DNA from: DALYLB01 sp046154695
Lineage (GTDB): Bacteria; Acidobacteriota; Blastocatellia; RBC074
Assembly (NCBI GenBank): GCA_046154695.1
Contig: JBJXFI010000001.1
Coordinates: 1-17,742, forward strand
Length of the DNA: 17,742 nt
Reading direction: 5' to 3'
Each line of letters starts with the position of its first letter. Positions within the stretch are counted from its first letter, which is position 1. The position numbers were made by a program, and so were the translations under genes. Shown piece by piece: positions 1 to 9,202 of this stretch. The notes under the pieces were generated by a model. That model did no database searches. It worked only from the letters and a program-made list of their open reading frames with translations, and had not been told where the DNA came from.

Positions 1-1717
1 GCGGGATGGGCCGGTTGGAGGCATTGGCGAGCCGGTGATTGAGGCTCTCCTGCGCGGCCAGATAGCCTTCATATTTGAAATCGGTGACGACGGTGGTGAT
101 CTCTTCCGGCTGACAGCGTTCGCGCAGAGCCGCCGGAAGCAGGAGCGAAAGGTGTTCGGCGGTCAATTCGGGGCGTTTTGCCAGTTGGGCGAGGTGAACG
201 GCCTCGGAGACCGCAACGCCGGCGGCGGCGCGAAAGGTCTCGTACCCCTCGCTGCGGGAAGAGATAACCGTTCGGCGGAAGAAATCCCGCAATTCACTCT
301 TTCTCTTCGCCTTTTCCATGTATTCACCGTGCCGGTCCGGTGGCAGCATCCCGATCCGGAATCCGATTTCGCTGAGCCGTTCGTCGGCGTTGTCGATGCG
401 GAGCTTCAGCCGCTGTTCGGCGCGGGAGGTGAACATGCGATAGGGCTCATCGACGCCCTGGGTGACGAGGTCGTCGATGAGGATTCCGATGTACCCCTCG
501 TCGCGGTTGATCTGTATCGGATCCTGGCGATGAGCGAAGCGGGCGGCGTTGATTCCGGCGATGATCCCCTGGGCGCCGGCCTCTTCATACCCGGTGGTTC
601 CGTTGATCTGCCCGGCATTGAAGAGTCCGCGCACGCGCTTGGTCTCAAGGGAAGGCCAGAGCTCGGTGGGATCGATCATGTCGTATTCGATCGCGTAGCC
701 GGGTCGCAGGATCGCGGCCCGCGCGAGTCCGGGGATCTGGCGCACGAGTTCCCGCTGCAGGTCCGCCGGCAGACTGGTCGAAAAACCGTTCAGATAGACT
801 TCGTGGGTGTGGTATCCCTCGGGTTCGAGGAAGAGCTGGTGCCGGTCCTTGTCCGGGAATTTGACGACCTTGTCCTCGATGGAGGGGCAGTAGCGCGGTC
901 CGATGCCGGTGATCTGTCCGCTGTAGAGCGGGGATCGGGAGATATTTTCGCGAATGGTATCGTGCAGGCGCTGTGTCGTGTAGCCGATATAACATGAGAT
1001 CTGGCGCTGCGTGATGCGGCGCGTGGTGAAAGAGAAGGGCGTGGGGATCGCATCTCCGGGCTGCTCATCGAAGGCGCTGAGATCGATGGAGCGGGCATCG
1101 ATGCGCGGAGGGGTTCCCGTCTTCAAGCGGGCGATTCGAAAACCGAGTTCGAGCAGATTTTCAGCCAGCTTGACGGAAGGGGGCTCGCCGGAGCGGCCGG
1201 CCGGGAATCGCTTCTCGCCGATATGTATCAGGCCATTGAGAAAGGTCCCGGTCGTGACGATGATCGCCTGTGCGCGAATCTGGCGGCCGTCGATCAGTTC
1301 CAGGCCGGCCACGGCTCCCGCCTCCACGAGAATCCGCACGGCCTCCCCCTGGCGAAGGTGCAGGTTGGGGATGGCCTCGAGTTCGCGCCGCATGTGATGT
1401 CGATAGAGGGCGCGGTCGGCCTGCGCGCGGGGCGCCTGGACGGCGGGGCCGCGGCTTCGGTTGAGCATGCGGAACTGAATGCCGGTCTGGTCGATGACCC
1501 GGCCCATCAATCCCCCGAGGGCATCGATTTCGCGAACCAGATGTCCCTTGGCGATTCCGCCGATGGCGGGATTGCAGGACATCTGCGCGATCATGTCGAG
1601 GCTGAAGGTCACGACGGCCGTCTTCGCGCCCATGCGCGCGGCCGCATGACCGGCCTCGCACCCGGCATGGCCGGCGCCGATCACAACGACATCGAAATCC
1701 TCATCGAACTGCGGCAT
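1..1717 (-). CDS. mnmG: MnmG (GidA), tRNA U34 carboxymethylaminomethyl-modification FAD enzyme, 3' end off the window
   Basis: FAD-dependent subunit of the MnmE-MnmG complex, which installs the (carboxymethyl)aminomethyl group on wobble uridine 34 of certain tRNAs in the cytoplasm. About 572 codons are present without a stop before the window edge; full-length family members have roughly 620-650 residues, so only the C-terminal tail is missing. The protein starts MPQFDEDFDVVVIGAGHAGC, giving the N-terminal dinucleotide-binding GxGxxG fold at about residues 14-19. Other family blocks seen are SCNPAIGGIAKGHLVREIDALGG, read as consecutive short motifs, NRSRGPAVQAPRAQADR, LKTGTPPRID and, near the edge, KYEGYLAAQ. 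The ATG at 1717 is preceded by GGAAAATT. It follows mnmE by 45 bp in the same direction, so both subunits are probably co-transcribed. Identification is firm. Confidence 0.97.
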   Translation of the reverse strand, partial: MPQFDEDFDVVVIGAGHAGCEAGHAAARMGAKTAVVTFSLDMIAQMSCNPAIGGIAKGHLVREIDALGGLMGRVIDQTGIQFRMLNRSRGPAVQAPRAQADRALYRHHMRRELEAIPNLHLRQGEAVRILVEAGAVAGLELIDGRQIRAQAIIVTTGTFLNGLIHIGEKRFPAGRSGEPPSVKLAENLLELGFRIARLKTGTPPRIDARSIDLSAFDEQPGDAIPTPFSFTTRRITQRQISCYIGYTTQRLHDTIRENISRSPLYSGQITGIGPRYCPSIEDKVVKFPDKDRHQLFLEPEGYHTHEVYLNGFSTSLPADLQRELVRQIPGLARAAILRPGYAIEYDMIDPTELWPSLETKRVRGLFNAGQINGTTGYEEAGAQGIIAGINAARFAHRQDPIQINRDEGYIGILIDDLVTQGVDEPYRMFTSRAEQRLKLRIDNADERLSEIGFRIGMLPPDRHGEYMEKAKRKSELRDFFRRTVISSRSEGYETFRAAAGVAVSEAVHLAQLAKRPELTAEHLSLLLPAALRERCQPEEITTVVTDFKYEGYLAAQESLNHRLANASNRPIP

Positions 1718-1762
1718 AATTTTCCATCGATTCCGCCCGGAACGCGCATACTTTGAACGCGC

Positions 1763-3139
1763 CTACTTCCCGATGCAGAAGGTAGAGAAGATCTGATTGA
1801 GAATATCCGTGATGAGCGTCTCTCCCGTGACAATCCCGAGGCTTCGCAGCGCCCGATGCAGATGCGTCAGCGCGATCTCCTCCGTGAATCCGGCGGCTAG
1901 ATCCTCCCGCGCATGTTTGAGGGATGCCAGCGCCTCTTCAAGCGCCGCGTAATGACGCTCGTTCGTGATTATAGCATCTTCGATTCCGGTTCGAGCTCCG
2001 GCAACGAGGTGGCGATGAATCGCGTCGCGAAGCTCCGCGATCCCATCCCCGGTGAGCGCCGAGACGCGCGCCACGGACGTACCGGCGGCGACCGGTCGCA
2101 GCAACTCGGCCGTCATCGCGCCCGGCAGATCACACTTATTGATGACATAGAGATCGATCGGGAACTCGCCGAAGAGCGTCTTCTCCTCATCCGGGAGCGA
2201 GGATTGCGAATCCACGACCGCAACGATCATGTCGGCGTCCGCGATGGCGCTCTTCGTTCGTTCGACGCCGATTCGCTCGACCAGATCTTCCGTCTCGCGT
2301 ATGCCGGCCGTATCGACCAGCGTCATCGGAATCCCCTCAATCGACAATCCCTCGCTCAGCGTATCGCGCGTCGTCCCCGGCAGATGCGTCACGATCGCCC
2401 GGTCGAATCCCAGCAGGGCATTGAAGATCGATGATTTGCCCACGTTCGGCAGCCCGATCAACGCCAGCCGCACGCCCGTCCGTATCATCCTCCCCAGCCG
2501 ATAACTCGATGCGAGGCTCTCCAGTCTCTCCGCGTACTCGTCCATTCTCGCCAGGTAGAGGCGCAGATTGAGCGGATCCAGATCATCCTCGACGAATTCG
2601 ATCGTCGATTCGAAATGAACGATCAGCTCGATCAATCCCTCCTTGATCGGCTGCAGCAGCCGGGAGATCTCTCCTCTCACCTGCCGCGCCGCGATCCGCG
2701 CCTGATACCGGGTCCGCGCATGGATCAGATCATTGATCGCTTCCGCCTGCGACAGATCGATCCGCTGGTTGAAAAACGCCCGCAGACTGAACTCCCCCGC
2801 CTGCGCCGGCGTCGCGCCCGCGCCGATCAACAATCGCAGCACCTCCGCCAACACCACCGGGCTCCCGTGACAGGAGATCTCCACCACGTCCTCCCCCGTG
2901 AAGGAATGCGGCCCCTTGTAATACGTCACAATCGTTTCATCGATCACTTCATCTGTTTCTCGGTTGACAATCAAATGAAGAACAGAATGATTGGGAGCGA
3001 GCGTCGTGCCGGCGGAGTCGCGAAGGAGGCGGAGAGCGAGGGAGAGGGCGTCGGGGCCGCTGAGGCGGATGATGCCGATTCCGCCGGCCCCGGGCGGGGT
3101 GGCGATGGCGGCGATGGTTGTCTGATCCGGGCGGCTCAT
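1763..3139 (-). CDS. mnmE: MnmE (TrmE), tRNA modification GTPase
   Basis: GTPase partner of MnmG in wobble-uridine modification. The 458 residues match the usual family length. The N-terminal tetrahydrofolate-binding domain starts IAAIATPPGAGGIGIIRLSG (residues 9-28). The helical domain is interrupted by a Ras-like G domain with P-loop GLPNVGKS at 229-236, switch I TTRDT at 256-260, DTAG at 276-279 and NKCD at 334-337. The C-terminus is FCIGK, with the conserved Cys that is essential in studied MnmE proteins. All catalytic motifs are intact. The start ATG lies 55 bp after the jag stop. No convincing Shine-Dalgarno sequence is visible in that GC-rich gap, so expression may depend on coupling within the yidC-jag-mnmE-mnmG operon. 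Confidence 0.98.
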   Translation of the reverse strand: MSRPDQTTIAAIATPPGAGGIGIIRLSGPDALSLALRLLRDSAGTTLAPNHSVLHLIVNRETDEVIDETIVTYYKGPHSFTGEDVVEISCHGSPVVLAEVLRLLIGAGATPAQAGEFSLRAFFNQRIDLSQAEAINDLIHARTRYQARIAARQVRGEISRLLQPIKEGLIELIVHFESTIEFVEDDLDPLNLRLYLARMDEYAERLESLASSYRLGRMIRTGVRLALIGLPNVGKSSIFNALLGFDRAIVTHLPGTTRDTLSEGLSIEGIPMTLVDTAGIRETEDLVERIGVERTKSAIADADMIVAVVDSQSSLPDEEKTLFGEFPIDLYVINKCDLPGAMTAELLRPVAAGTSVARVSALTGDGIAELRDAIHRHLVAGARTGIEDAIITNERHYAALEEALASLKHAREDLAAGFTEEIALTHLHRALRSLGIVTGETLITDILNQIFSTFCIGK

Positions 3140-3194
3140 GTGAAACGGGGCGGAGGGGCGGAGCGAGGGCCGGCGCGGCGGCGAGATCGAGGAC

Positions 3195-3674
3195 TCAGGC
3201 GGGGAGCACCTTGACCCGGCGCATCTGCCCGTCGCCCTCGCTCTCCGTTCGAATGCCCGGGATATCGACCAGGGCGGTATGAATGATGCGGCGGTCCTGC
3301 GCGTTCATGGGATCGAAGACGAAAGGGACGCGCGAAACCTTGACCTTGTCGGCCGCCTTTCGGGCCATCAATTCGAGCTCCTGCTGCCTGGCGTCGCGAT
3401 ACCCGTTGGCGTCGAAATCGAGCTGCACGCCCTCGGCGACGGCGGTGGCGAAGGCCCGGCGCGAAATGTACTGAAAGGCATCCAGCAGTTCGGCGTTGTG
3501 TCCGAGGAGCAGGGGCAGGTCGAAGCCATCGAACATGACATCGATGGTCATGGGTTCCGGCTCCGAAACGGCGACCTTCAGATCGAGATTGGATTTATCG
3601 ATCAGATCCTTGACGAAAATTTCGACTTTGTCCTTGAGAGATTCGAGTTCTTGCTGTGTCATAGCTCGTTCCAT
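3195..3674 (-). CDS. jag: Jag/KhpB-like KH-R3H RNA-binding protein
   Basis: Member of the Jag/KhpB (SpoIIIJ-associated) family, cytoplasmic RNA-binding proteins encoded next to yidC in many bacteria. The 159 residues hold a KH-like region at about 33-95 and an R3H domain at about 97-157, with the R3H signature RRIIH at 128-132 in the context DPMNAQDRRIIHTAL. The N-terminal Jag_N domain of the Bacillus protein is absent. The KH GxxG loop is degenerate: GHNA at 58-61 where G-[KR]-x-G is usual. The start is ambiguous. The ATG at 3674 has AGG six bases upstream, while an in-frame ATG at 3662 (MTQQEL) has GGAACGAG upstream. It begins 12 bp after the yidC stop, consistent with one operon. Confidence 0.93.
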   Translation of the reverse strand: MERAMTQQELESLKDKVEIFVKDLIDKSNLDLKVAVSEPEPMTIDVMFDGFDLPLLLGHNAELLDAFQYISRRAFATAVAEGVQLDFDANGYRDARQQELELMARKAADKVKVSRVPFVFDPMNAQDRRIIHTALVDIPGIRTESEGDGQMRRVKVLPA

Positions 3675-3686
3675 GCGAAACCTGCG

Positions 3687-5483
3687 TTATGCTCGATTGG
3701 CCAGCGCTTCCGCCTTCTTGCCTCTGGGTTGTTTTTTTCCCGACTTGTCGCCATCCGTCGAATCGGTTGCCGGAGGCGGATTCTGCTTATTGAGTCGGTT
3801 GATGACATATTGTTGCACAACGCCGACCAGATTTCCCACCATCCAGTAAAGGACGAGTCCGGCCGGGGCGGACGCAAAGAAGAGGACGGTCAGGATGACC
3901 GGCATAAAATACTGCACCTTCTTCTGCACGGGATCGGCCGTCGTGGGCGTGAGGGCCGTCTGGACGATCATCGAGACGCACATCAGAATCGGCAGAATAT
4001 AGTAGGGATCGGCGGCCGACAGGTCATTGAGCCATCCGAAGAAGGGCGCGTGGCGAACCTCGATCGAAACCGTCAGGATGGCGAAGACCGCCATAAAGAA
4101 GGGCATTTGCAGCATCAGCGGCAGGCATCCCATCAGCGGATTGCCCTCCTTCATCAGGGCGATCTGCTCTTTCTGCAGCTCCATCATTCGCGGATCGTCC
4201 TTCTCGAGCTTCTTCATCCGATCCTGCAGATCCTTCATCTTCGGCTGCATCGCGGCCGCGCGCTTCATCGCGACCGAACTCTTCCAGCGAAGAGGGAAGA
4301 AGAGCATGTTGAGCATGATCGTCAGCAGGACGATCGACCATCCATAATTATGGGTGAAGTTGTTGATCGCGCGCAGCGCCTTGAGCATGAACTGCGCGAT
4401 CGGGTGGACCATCACGCGAAGAAAGTTGAGCCAGCCATAACTGACCATGTCTTCCAGCTTGCTGCCGGACTTGTCCAGATTGAAACGCCTGGTGATCTGG
4501 CCCAGGACCTCCAGATCCTTCGGGCCGGCGTAAATGTGCTGGACCTCTCCCTGGCTCAACGCCACGGCCATCGAGACGTACGTGCCGTTCAGGAGGCGGA
4601 TGGCCGGGACGGGATGCGGCGGCATGATCACCATCGCAAAATAGTTGTCATCGACGGCCGCCCAGGTAACCGGCCCCGGCGCGGGCGACGCCGCTTCCTT
4701 CAATTGACTGGCATTCTCGCGCTCCACGCTCCCATCGATCGCGTAGCTCAGTTGCGGCGGGTGCTTGTACGTGTCGATCTTCGTGACCTTCTGGTCGCCG
4801 AAATTGGGCCCGATGACGATGAAGGCCTCGACGGGAGCCCCGTTTCGCCGCACCACGGCCCGCAGATCGAAATCGAATCCCGAGCCGTTTTCCGCGCCCA
4901 GCCCCTTGAAGACCAGGGTCTTCAAGGCCTCGACCCCATTGTTCGAATAGCTGAAACTGATCTCTTTCGTCTCGCCCTTTGAGAGAATCAGCTCCTGTCC
5001 GGTCAATTGCTCGGAAAGCCCCGGCGTCTCGTATCGCGCCGAATTGAGCTCCTGTTCAAGGCCGGCATCCGTGGGAATGTAAAACCGCAGGGCCCCGCCG
5101 AATTGCGAGGTCAATGACTCGGCGAGCAGATCGACGCCGCCGGGGGGATCGATCGGTTTTCCGTTCGTGAAGTTGGTCATCGTCCAATCGACGATGACGC
5201 CTCCCTGGTTCGACAGCCTCGCCGTCCAGAAATCCGCCTTGATCCTGATCTGCCGAAGCTCCACATGCGTCGTCGGCGCAACCGGCGCCACGGGCGCCAT
5301 CCGCGCCGCGGGCGTCCCTGTCGGAACCGCCGTCGCGGAGGGAAGGGGAGAGGGAGTGGTCGCGCTCGCCTTGTTCTGCTTCGATGGCTGCTCCTGTTGC
5401 GGATAAAATTTCGCAATAAGAAAATTGGAGCCAAACAGGATGACCGCGGCCAGAATCAGAAATAGAACGAGTCGTTTTTCCAT
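3687..5483 (-). CDS. yidC: YidC membrane protein insertase
   Basis: Inner-membrane insertase of the Oxa1/YidC/Alb3 family; it inserts and folds membrane proteins alone or with SecYEG. The chosen start MEKRLVLFLILAAVILFGSN gives 598 residues, within the range of Gram-negative YidC. An upstream in-frame extension to 5606 overlaps yidD and lacks YidC character, so I rejected it. The first membrane segment is residues 5-24, followed by a Pro/Thr/Ala-rich linker to about 72 and then the periplasmic beta-domain to about 350. The conserved insertase core follows, with NYGWSIVLLTIMLNMLFFPL and an Arg just after it (FPLRWKSS), the position of the groove arginine. The C-terminal tail is Lys-rich, as expected for a ribosome-facing tail. 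It lies between yidD (58 bp upstream) and jag (12 bp downstream). Confidence 0.97.
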   Translation of the reverse strand: MEKRLVLFLILAAVILFGSNFLIAKFYPQQEQPSKQNKASATTPSPLPSATAVPTGTPAARMAPVAPVAPTTHVELRQIRIKADFWTARLSNQGGVIVDWTMTNFTNGKPIDPPGGVDLLAESLTSQFGGALRFYIPTDAGLEQELNSARYETPGLSEQLTGQELILSKGETKEISFSYSNNGVEALKTLVFKGLGAENGSGFDFDLRAVVRRNGAPVEAFIVIGPNFGDQKVTKIDTYKHPPQLSYAIDGSVERENASQLKEAASPAPGPVTWAAVDDNYFAMVIMPPHPVPAIRLLNGTYVSMAVALSQGEVQHIYAGPKDLEVLGQITRRFNLDKSGSKLEDMVSYGWLNFLRVMVHPIAQFMLKALRAINNFTHNYGWSIVLLTIMLNMLFFPLRWKSSVAMKRAAAMQPKMKDLQDRMKKLEKDDPRMMELQKEQIALMKEGNPLMGCLPLMLQMPFFMAVFAILTVSIEVRHAPFFGWLNDLSAADPYYILPILMCVSMIVQTALTPTTADPVQKKVQYFMPVILTVLFFASAPAGLVLYWMVGNLVGVVQQYVINRLNKQNPPPATDSTDGDKSGKKQPRGKKAEALANRA

Positions 5484-5541
5484 CGAGGAACTCAAATAAG
5501 GCAATGAGGCACGAAAAAATTTTAAGACAAATGCGTTTCCG

Positions 5542-5751
5542 TTAGCGCAACGGATCATATCCACCGGCATGGAAGGGATGGCACCGCAACAGGCGCCGCA
5601 CGCCAAGACCCACGCCCTTGATCAAACCATATTTCGAGATCGCTTCCGCGGCATATTCCGAACAAGTCGGCGTGAACCTGCAGGACGGAGGCAGCAGGGG
5701 AGACAGGACGCGCTTGTAGACGCGCAGCGCCGCGACCGCAATCACTCTCAT
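5542..5751 (-). CDS. yidD: YidD membrane protein insertion efficiency factor
   Basis: Small membrane-associated protein that assists YidC-dependent insertion; its molecular action is not settled in the family literature. The 69 residues begin MRVIAVAALRVYKRVLSPLL, an amphipathic N-terminal helix. The family motif SCRFTPTCSEYA (residues 23-34) and the C-terminal CHPFHAGGYDPL follow. The start at 5751 was chosen because the ATG lies one base after the rnpA TGA, and a purine-rich GGGGGAAG stretch inside the rnpA end serves as ribosome binding site. The open frame extends upstream to 5799, but that part overlaps rnpA and does not resemble YidD. The junction predicts translational coupling with rnpA. 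Confidence 0.96.
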   Translation of the reverse strand: MRVIAVAALRVYKRVLSPLLPPSCRFTPTCSEYAAEAISKYGLIKGVGLGVRRLLRCHPFHAGGYDPLR

Positions 5752-5752
5752 C

Positions 5753-6130
5753 TCAGCTTCCCCCCTTCTGTCTACGCAGGGATTCGAAGAATTTCGCAAT
5801 CACCCGCCGAAAGCCCGTTTCCAGCTCGCGAGAGTCAGCCTCGGCCAGCCCGCTCTTCGCGTTGATCACCATATCAAATCCGGAGCGGTCGCAATCGGAA
5901 TCCCCGGCCGAAGCCTCCGACAGGCAGCTCCGCAAGATCTCCCGCAATCGTCGCTTGCATCGATTCCGCAAAACGGCATTCCCGATCTTGCGTGTGACCG
6001 TGATGCCGATGCGGCGCTCGCTGCCTTCCGTTCGGAGTATAAAAACAGAGAAGTGAGGCGTGTGGAACCGTTGCCCCTGATCATAAACCCGGCGGAACTG
6101 CTGACTATTTCGCAGTTTCTGGAACGTCAC
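5753..6130 (-). CDS. rnpA: Ribonuclease P protein component
   Basis: Protein subunit of RNase P, which helps the catalytic RNA cleave 5' leaders from precursor tRNAs. The 125 residues are typical in size. The N-terminus (TFQKLRNSQQFRRVYDQGQR) has the Phe-rich substrate-binding region, and the RNR signature is present as NAVLRNRCKRRLREILR at about 52-68. A short, low-conservation insertion with several Asp and Ser residues follows (about 70-85). The start codon is GTG at 6130 with GAAGG six to seven bases upstream. A nearby ATG at the same site is out of frame. It sits 57 bp after rpmH and overlaps the yidD ribosome binding site. Confidence 0.96.
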   Translation of the reverse strand: MTFQKLRNSQQFRRVYDQGQRFHTPHFSVFILRTEGSERRIGITVTRKIGNAVLRNRCKRRLREILRSCLSEASAGDSDCDRSGFDMVINAKSGLAEADSRELETGFRRVIAKFFESLRRQKGGS

Positions 6131-6187
6131 GCGAGGCCTTCATACAGTTGGAAAACCATGCCTGCCAGGGATTGCTCTCAATCTTGC

Positions 6188-6331
6188 TTAATAATGGCTC
6201 GGGCTCAACCGCTTGCGCCCTTTCGCGCGACGGCGCTTCAACACCGCGCGACCGGCCTTGGTGCTCATCCGCTCCCGAAATCCATGAGTCTTTGCCCGAC
6301 GGCGATTGTTCGGCTGGAAAGTTCGTTTCAT
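6188..6331 (-). CDS. rpmH: 50S ribosomal protein L34
   Basis: Small basic protein of the large ribosomal subunit. I translated it directly from the minus strand: 47 residues starting MKRTFQPNNRRRAKTHGFRE and continuing with MSTKAGRAVLKRRRAKGRKR, ending in LSPSHY and TAA. This matches the L34 family nearly throughout, with a slightly longer C-terminus than the 44-46 residues usual elsewhere. A near-perfect Shine-Dalgarno sequence AAGGAGG (6339-6345) stands seven bases before the ATG. It is the first gene of the rpmH-rnpA-yidD-yidC cluster and has its own promoter upstream. Confidence 0.98.
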   Translation of the reverse strand: MKRTFQPNNRRRAKTHGFRERMSTKAGRAVLKRRRAKGRKRLSPSHY

Positions 6332-6382
6332 TGCTGGTCCTCCTTGAATAACCTGAATAGACAGGCGCAGTTGAAAAGCCGG

Positions 6383-6411
6383 AGACTAGCAACCGGGCGG
6401 GGGGATGTCAA
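6383..6411 (-). promoter_or_regulatory. Sigma-70-type promoter for rpmH-rnpA-yidDC
   Basis: On the minus strand, TTGACA (6411-6406, a perfect -35) is followed after exactly 17 bases by TAGTCT (6388-6383, 4 of 6 against TATAAT). TG lies one base upstream of the -10, making an extended -10 element. The predicted start, near 6375, gives a leader of about 45 nt that ends in the strong rpmH ribosome binding site. The promoter sits in the 110-bp gap after ispA. Seen in sequence; activity is inferred. Confidence 0.7.
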
Positions 6412-6441
6412 GGATGGATGCGGCGCGGTCCCGGTGCGCGT

Positions 6442-7326
<885 letters not shown>

Positions 7327-7339
7327 CAATCACTCTCGA

Positions 7340-7687
7340 TCAAAAGGGAATTGCGTCATCGAGATCGCCGTCGGCCTTCTCCATTGCATCAGGAGCATCG
7401 GGCGGATCGGGCGCCATCTGCGGCGCCTCTTTGGCGGGCGCGTCGCCGTTCGGCTGAAATGGAACGGCCTTCAGTTCCCCGCGCTCGCGCAGCAGAACCT
7501 CGACCTTGCGCTCCGCGTCCTCCAGTTCAGCCTGGCAGCGGCGGGCGAGCCCGACCCCATCCTCGAAGAGTTCGAGCGCCCGTTCGAGCGGCAGCTCCCC
7601 CGACTCCAGCTGCGCCACGATCCGCTCCAGCGAATTCAGCGACTCCTCGAACCCCGGTGTTTTCTCTTTCTCTTTTGATTTCGCCAT
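7340..7687 (-). CDS. xseB: Exodeoxyribonuclease VII small subunit with SSB-like C-terminal tip
   Basis: Small subunit of exonuclease VII, which degrades single-stranded DNA to oligonucleotides together with XseA. The family domain occupies about residues 11-72 (GFEESLNSLERIVAQLESGE, then LPLERALELFEDGVGLARRC). At 115 residues the protein is longer than the roughly 75-85 usual. The extra C-terminal segment is Pro/Ala-rich, then acidic, and ends GDLDDAIPF. That ending closely resembles the C-terminal tip of single-stranded DNA-binding protein (DDDIPF in E. coli SSB). The ATG at 7687 lies 11 bp after the xseA stop with AGGA upstream. Identity of the domain is firm; the meaning of the tail is inference. 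Confidence 0.95.
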   Translation of the reverse strand: MAKSKEKEKTPGFEESLNSLERIVAQLESGELPLERALELFEDGVGLARRCQAELEDAERKVEVLLRERGELKAVPFQPNGDAPAKEAPQMAPDPPDAPDAMEKADGDLDDAIPF

Positions 7688-7698
7688 AAAAGTCGATC

Positions 7699-9072
7699 CT
7701 ATCGTGCTTCACACCCGACTTCTCCGTCTTCGAAACGAAGCGTCAGGCGATCGCCCTGTTTCACGTTCACGGCCCGCGACACGAGTTTTCCGCGCTCATC
7801 CTTCACCAGAACATATCCGCGTCCGAGAACGGAGAGAGGGGAGAGCAGTTCCAGTCCGCCCGCCTGGATGGCAAGTCGATGCCGGCCCGTCTCCAGGCGG
7901 CGTTGCATCGCCCGGTCGAGCCGCTGGCGCAGGGAGGCCTGGCGCGCCGAAACGACCGACAACGACGCCCGGTAATCCGTCGAGGCCAGACGCTGTTCCG
8001 CTCGGAAGAGGCGCAGTTGCGCATTCCTCACACCGGCCTTCAGCGCATCGACCGCGCGTCGTTCCAGCTCCCGCCGGCGCTGGGAGAGAGAGAGAACGGC
8101 ATTCGACATCTCCGCGAATCCCCGGCTCAGGGTCAAATCGCGCAGATGCGTCCGCCGCAGCAACAGGTAGTATCCCATCGCGCGCGCCATGCCCGACCGC
8201 GCCTCGACGACGCGCGTCTTCAACTCCGCGGCCGCGCGGCCGACGAGTTCCGCCGCCGCCGAAGGCGTCGGCGCGCGAAGGTCCGCCACAAAATCCGCGA
8301 TGGTGTAATCGGTCTCGTGTCCCACGGCTGAGACGACCGGAATCTCGGAAGCGAAGATCGCGCGCGCCACCTGCTCCTCGTTGAAGGCCCACAGATCCTC
8401 CATCGATCCACCGCCGCGCCCGACGATCATCACGTCGATTCCGCCGCCCGCGCGCCGGGAATATTCGTTGAGCATCCGTATCGCGTCGGCGATCTCGCGC
8501 GCCGCCCCGGCTCCCTGCACGCGCACGGGCGCGATGATCACATTGATTCCCCGATTGCGCCGCGCCAGCACCTGCAGGACATCGCGCAGCACGGCGCCGT
8601 CGAGCGAGGTCACGATCCCGACACGGCGCGGCAGAAGCGGCAGTTCCCTCTTCCGGGCGTCGTCAAAAAGCCCCTCCGCCGCCAGCCGCTTCACCTGCTG
8701 CTCGAAGGCCAGTTGAAGCGCCCCCACCCCGACCGGCTCCATCGTCTCGACGATGATCTGGTATTCGCCTCGCGGCTCATACACGCCAAGCCGCCCCCGC
8801 ACCCGGACTTCCAGCCCGTTCTCCGGCTCGAAGCGCATCAGCCGGTTCCACTGCCTGAAAAAGACGCCCCGAATCTGCGCTCCGGAATCCTTGAGCGTGA
8901 AATACCAGTGGCCCGATTGGTGATTCTTGTAATTGGAGATCTCTCCCTGCAGGTGAAGCGCGAAGAACTCGCTCTCCAGCGTCTCCTTGATCCGCCCGGT
9001 CAGCTCGCTGACCGTGAGAACCTCGCTCTCGGCAAACAGGGACGCAAGAAATTTGGAGCCGGACTCGTTCAT
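7699..9072 (-). CDS. xseA: Exodeoxyribonuclease VII large subunit
   Basis: Catalytic large subunit of exonuclease VII. The 457 residues show an N-terminal OB-fold (about 20-115; GEISNYKNHQSGHWYFTLKD at 43-62) and the nuclease domain with RVGIVTSLDGAVLRDVLQVL (150-169), GRGGGSMEDLW (218-228) and GHETDYTIADFVADLRAPTP (251-270). The long C-terminal helical region is rich in Arg and Leu, as in the family, where it binds XseB copies. The length is typical. The ATG at 9072 has no obvious Shine-Dalgarno sequence, so a leader-dependent or weak start is possible. First gene of xseA-xseB-ispA, diverging from the glycosyltransferase operon across a 130-bp gap. Confidence 0.97.
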   Translation of the reverse strand: MNESGSKFLASLFAESEVLTVSELTGRIKETLESEFFALHLQGEISNYKNHQSGHWYFTLKDSGAQIRGVFFRQWNRLMRFEPENGLEVRVRGRLGVYEPRGEYQIIVETMEPVGVGALQLAFEQQVKRLAAEGLFDDARKRELPLLPRRVGIVTSLDGAVLRDVLQVLARRNRGINVIIAPVRVQGAGAAREIADAIRMLNEYSRRAGGGIDVMIVGRGGGSMEDLWAFNEEQVARAIFASEIPVVSAVGHETDYTIADFVADLRAPTPSAAAELVGRAAAELKTRVVEARSGMARAMGYYLLLRRTHLRDLTLSRGFAEMSNAVLSLSQRRRELERRAVDALKAGVRNAQLRLFRAEQRLASTDYRASLSVVSARQASLRQRLDRAMQRRLETGRHRLAIQAGGLELLSPLSVLGRGYVLVKDERGKLVSRAVNVKQGDRLTLRFEDGEVGCEAR

Positions 9073-9099
9073 AATGATGATGGCGATTGGAGAACAGGC

Positions 9100-9128
9100 A
9101 TCTTAGCGGCTGTCGAATCATACGGCAA
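9100..9128 (-). promoter_or_regulatory. Candidate promoter for xseA-xseB-ispA
   Basis: On the minus strand, TTGCCG (9128-9123, 4 of 6 to the -35 consensus), a 17-base spacer, then TAAGAT (9105-9100, 4 of 6 to the -10). It lies in the 130-bp divergent gap and ends about 28 bases before the xseA ATG. Position and spacing fit; both hexamers are imperfect. Confidence 0.4.
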
Positions 9129-9202
9129 GTAGTGGTCGGGTGCCGGCTACCAGCGACCGACGACCCGTGATATATTGCCGCGCGAATGAAGGACACTTAC
9201 GA

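Noticed and set aside
3279..4982. 567-codon plus-strand frame opposite jag and yidC
   Set aside because: Runs across two certain genes in antisense; His/Arg/Leu-rich composition and no recognisable motif.
9140..9176. Possible plus-strand promoter (TATATT at 9171) and GGTCG/CGACC hairpin before the glycosyltransferase
   Set aside because: No -35 at a proper distance, and the hairpin has only five pairs with a long loop.
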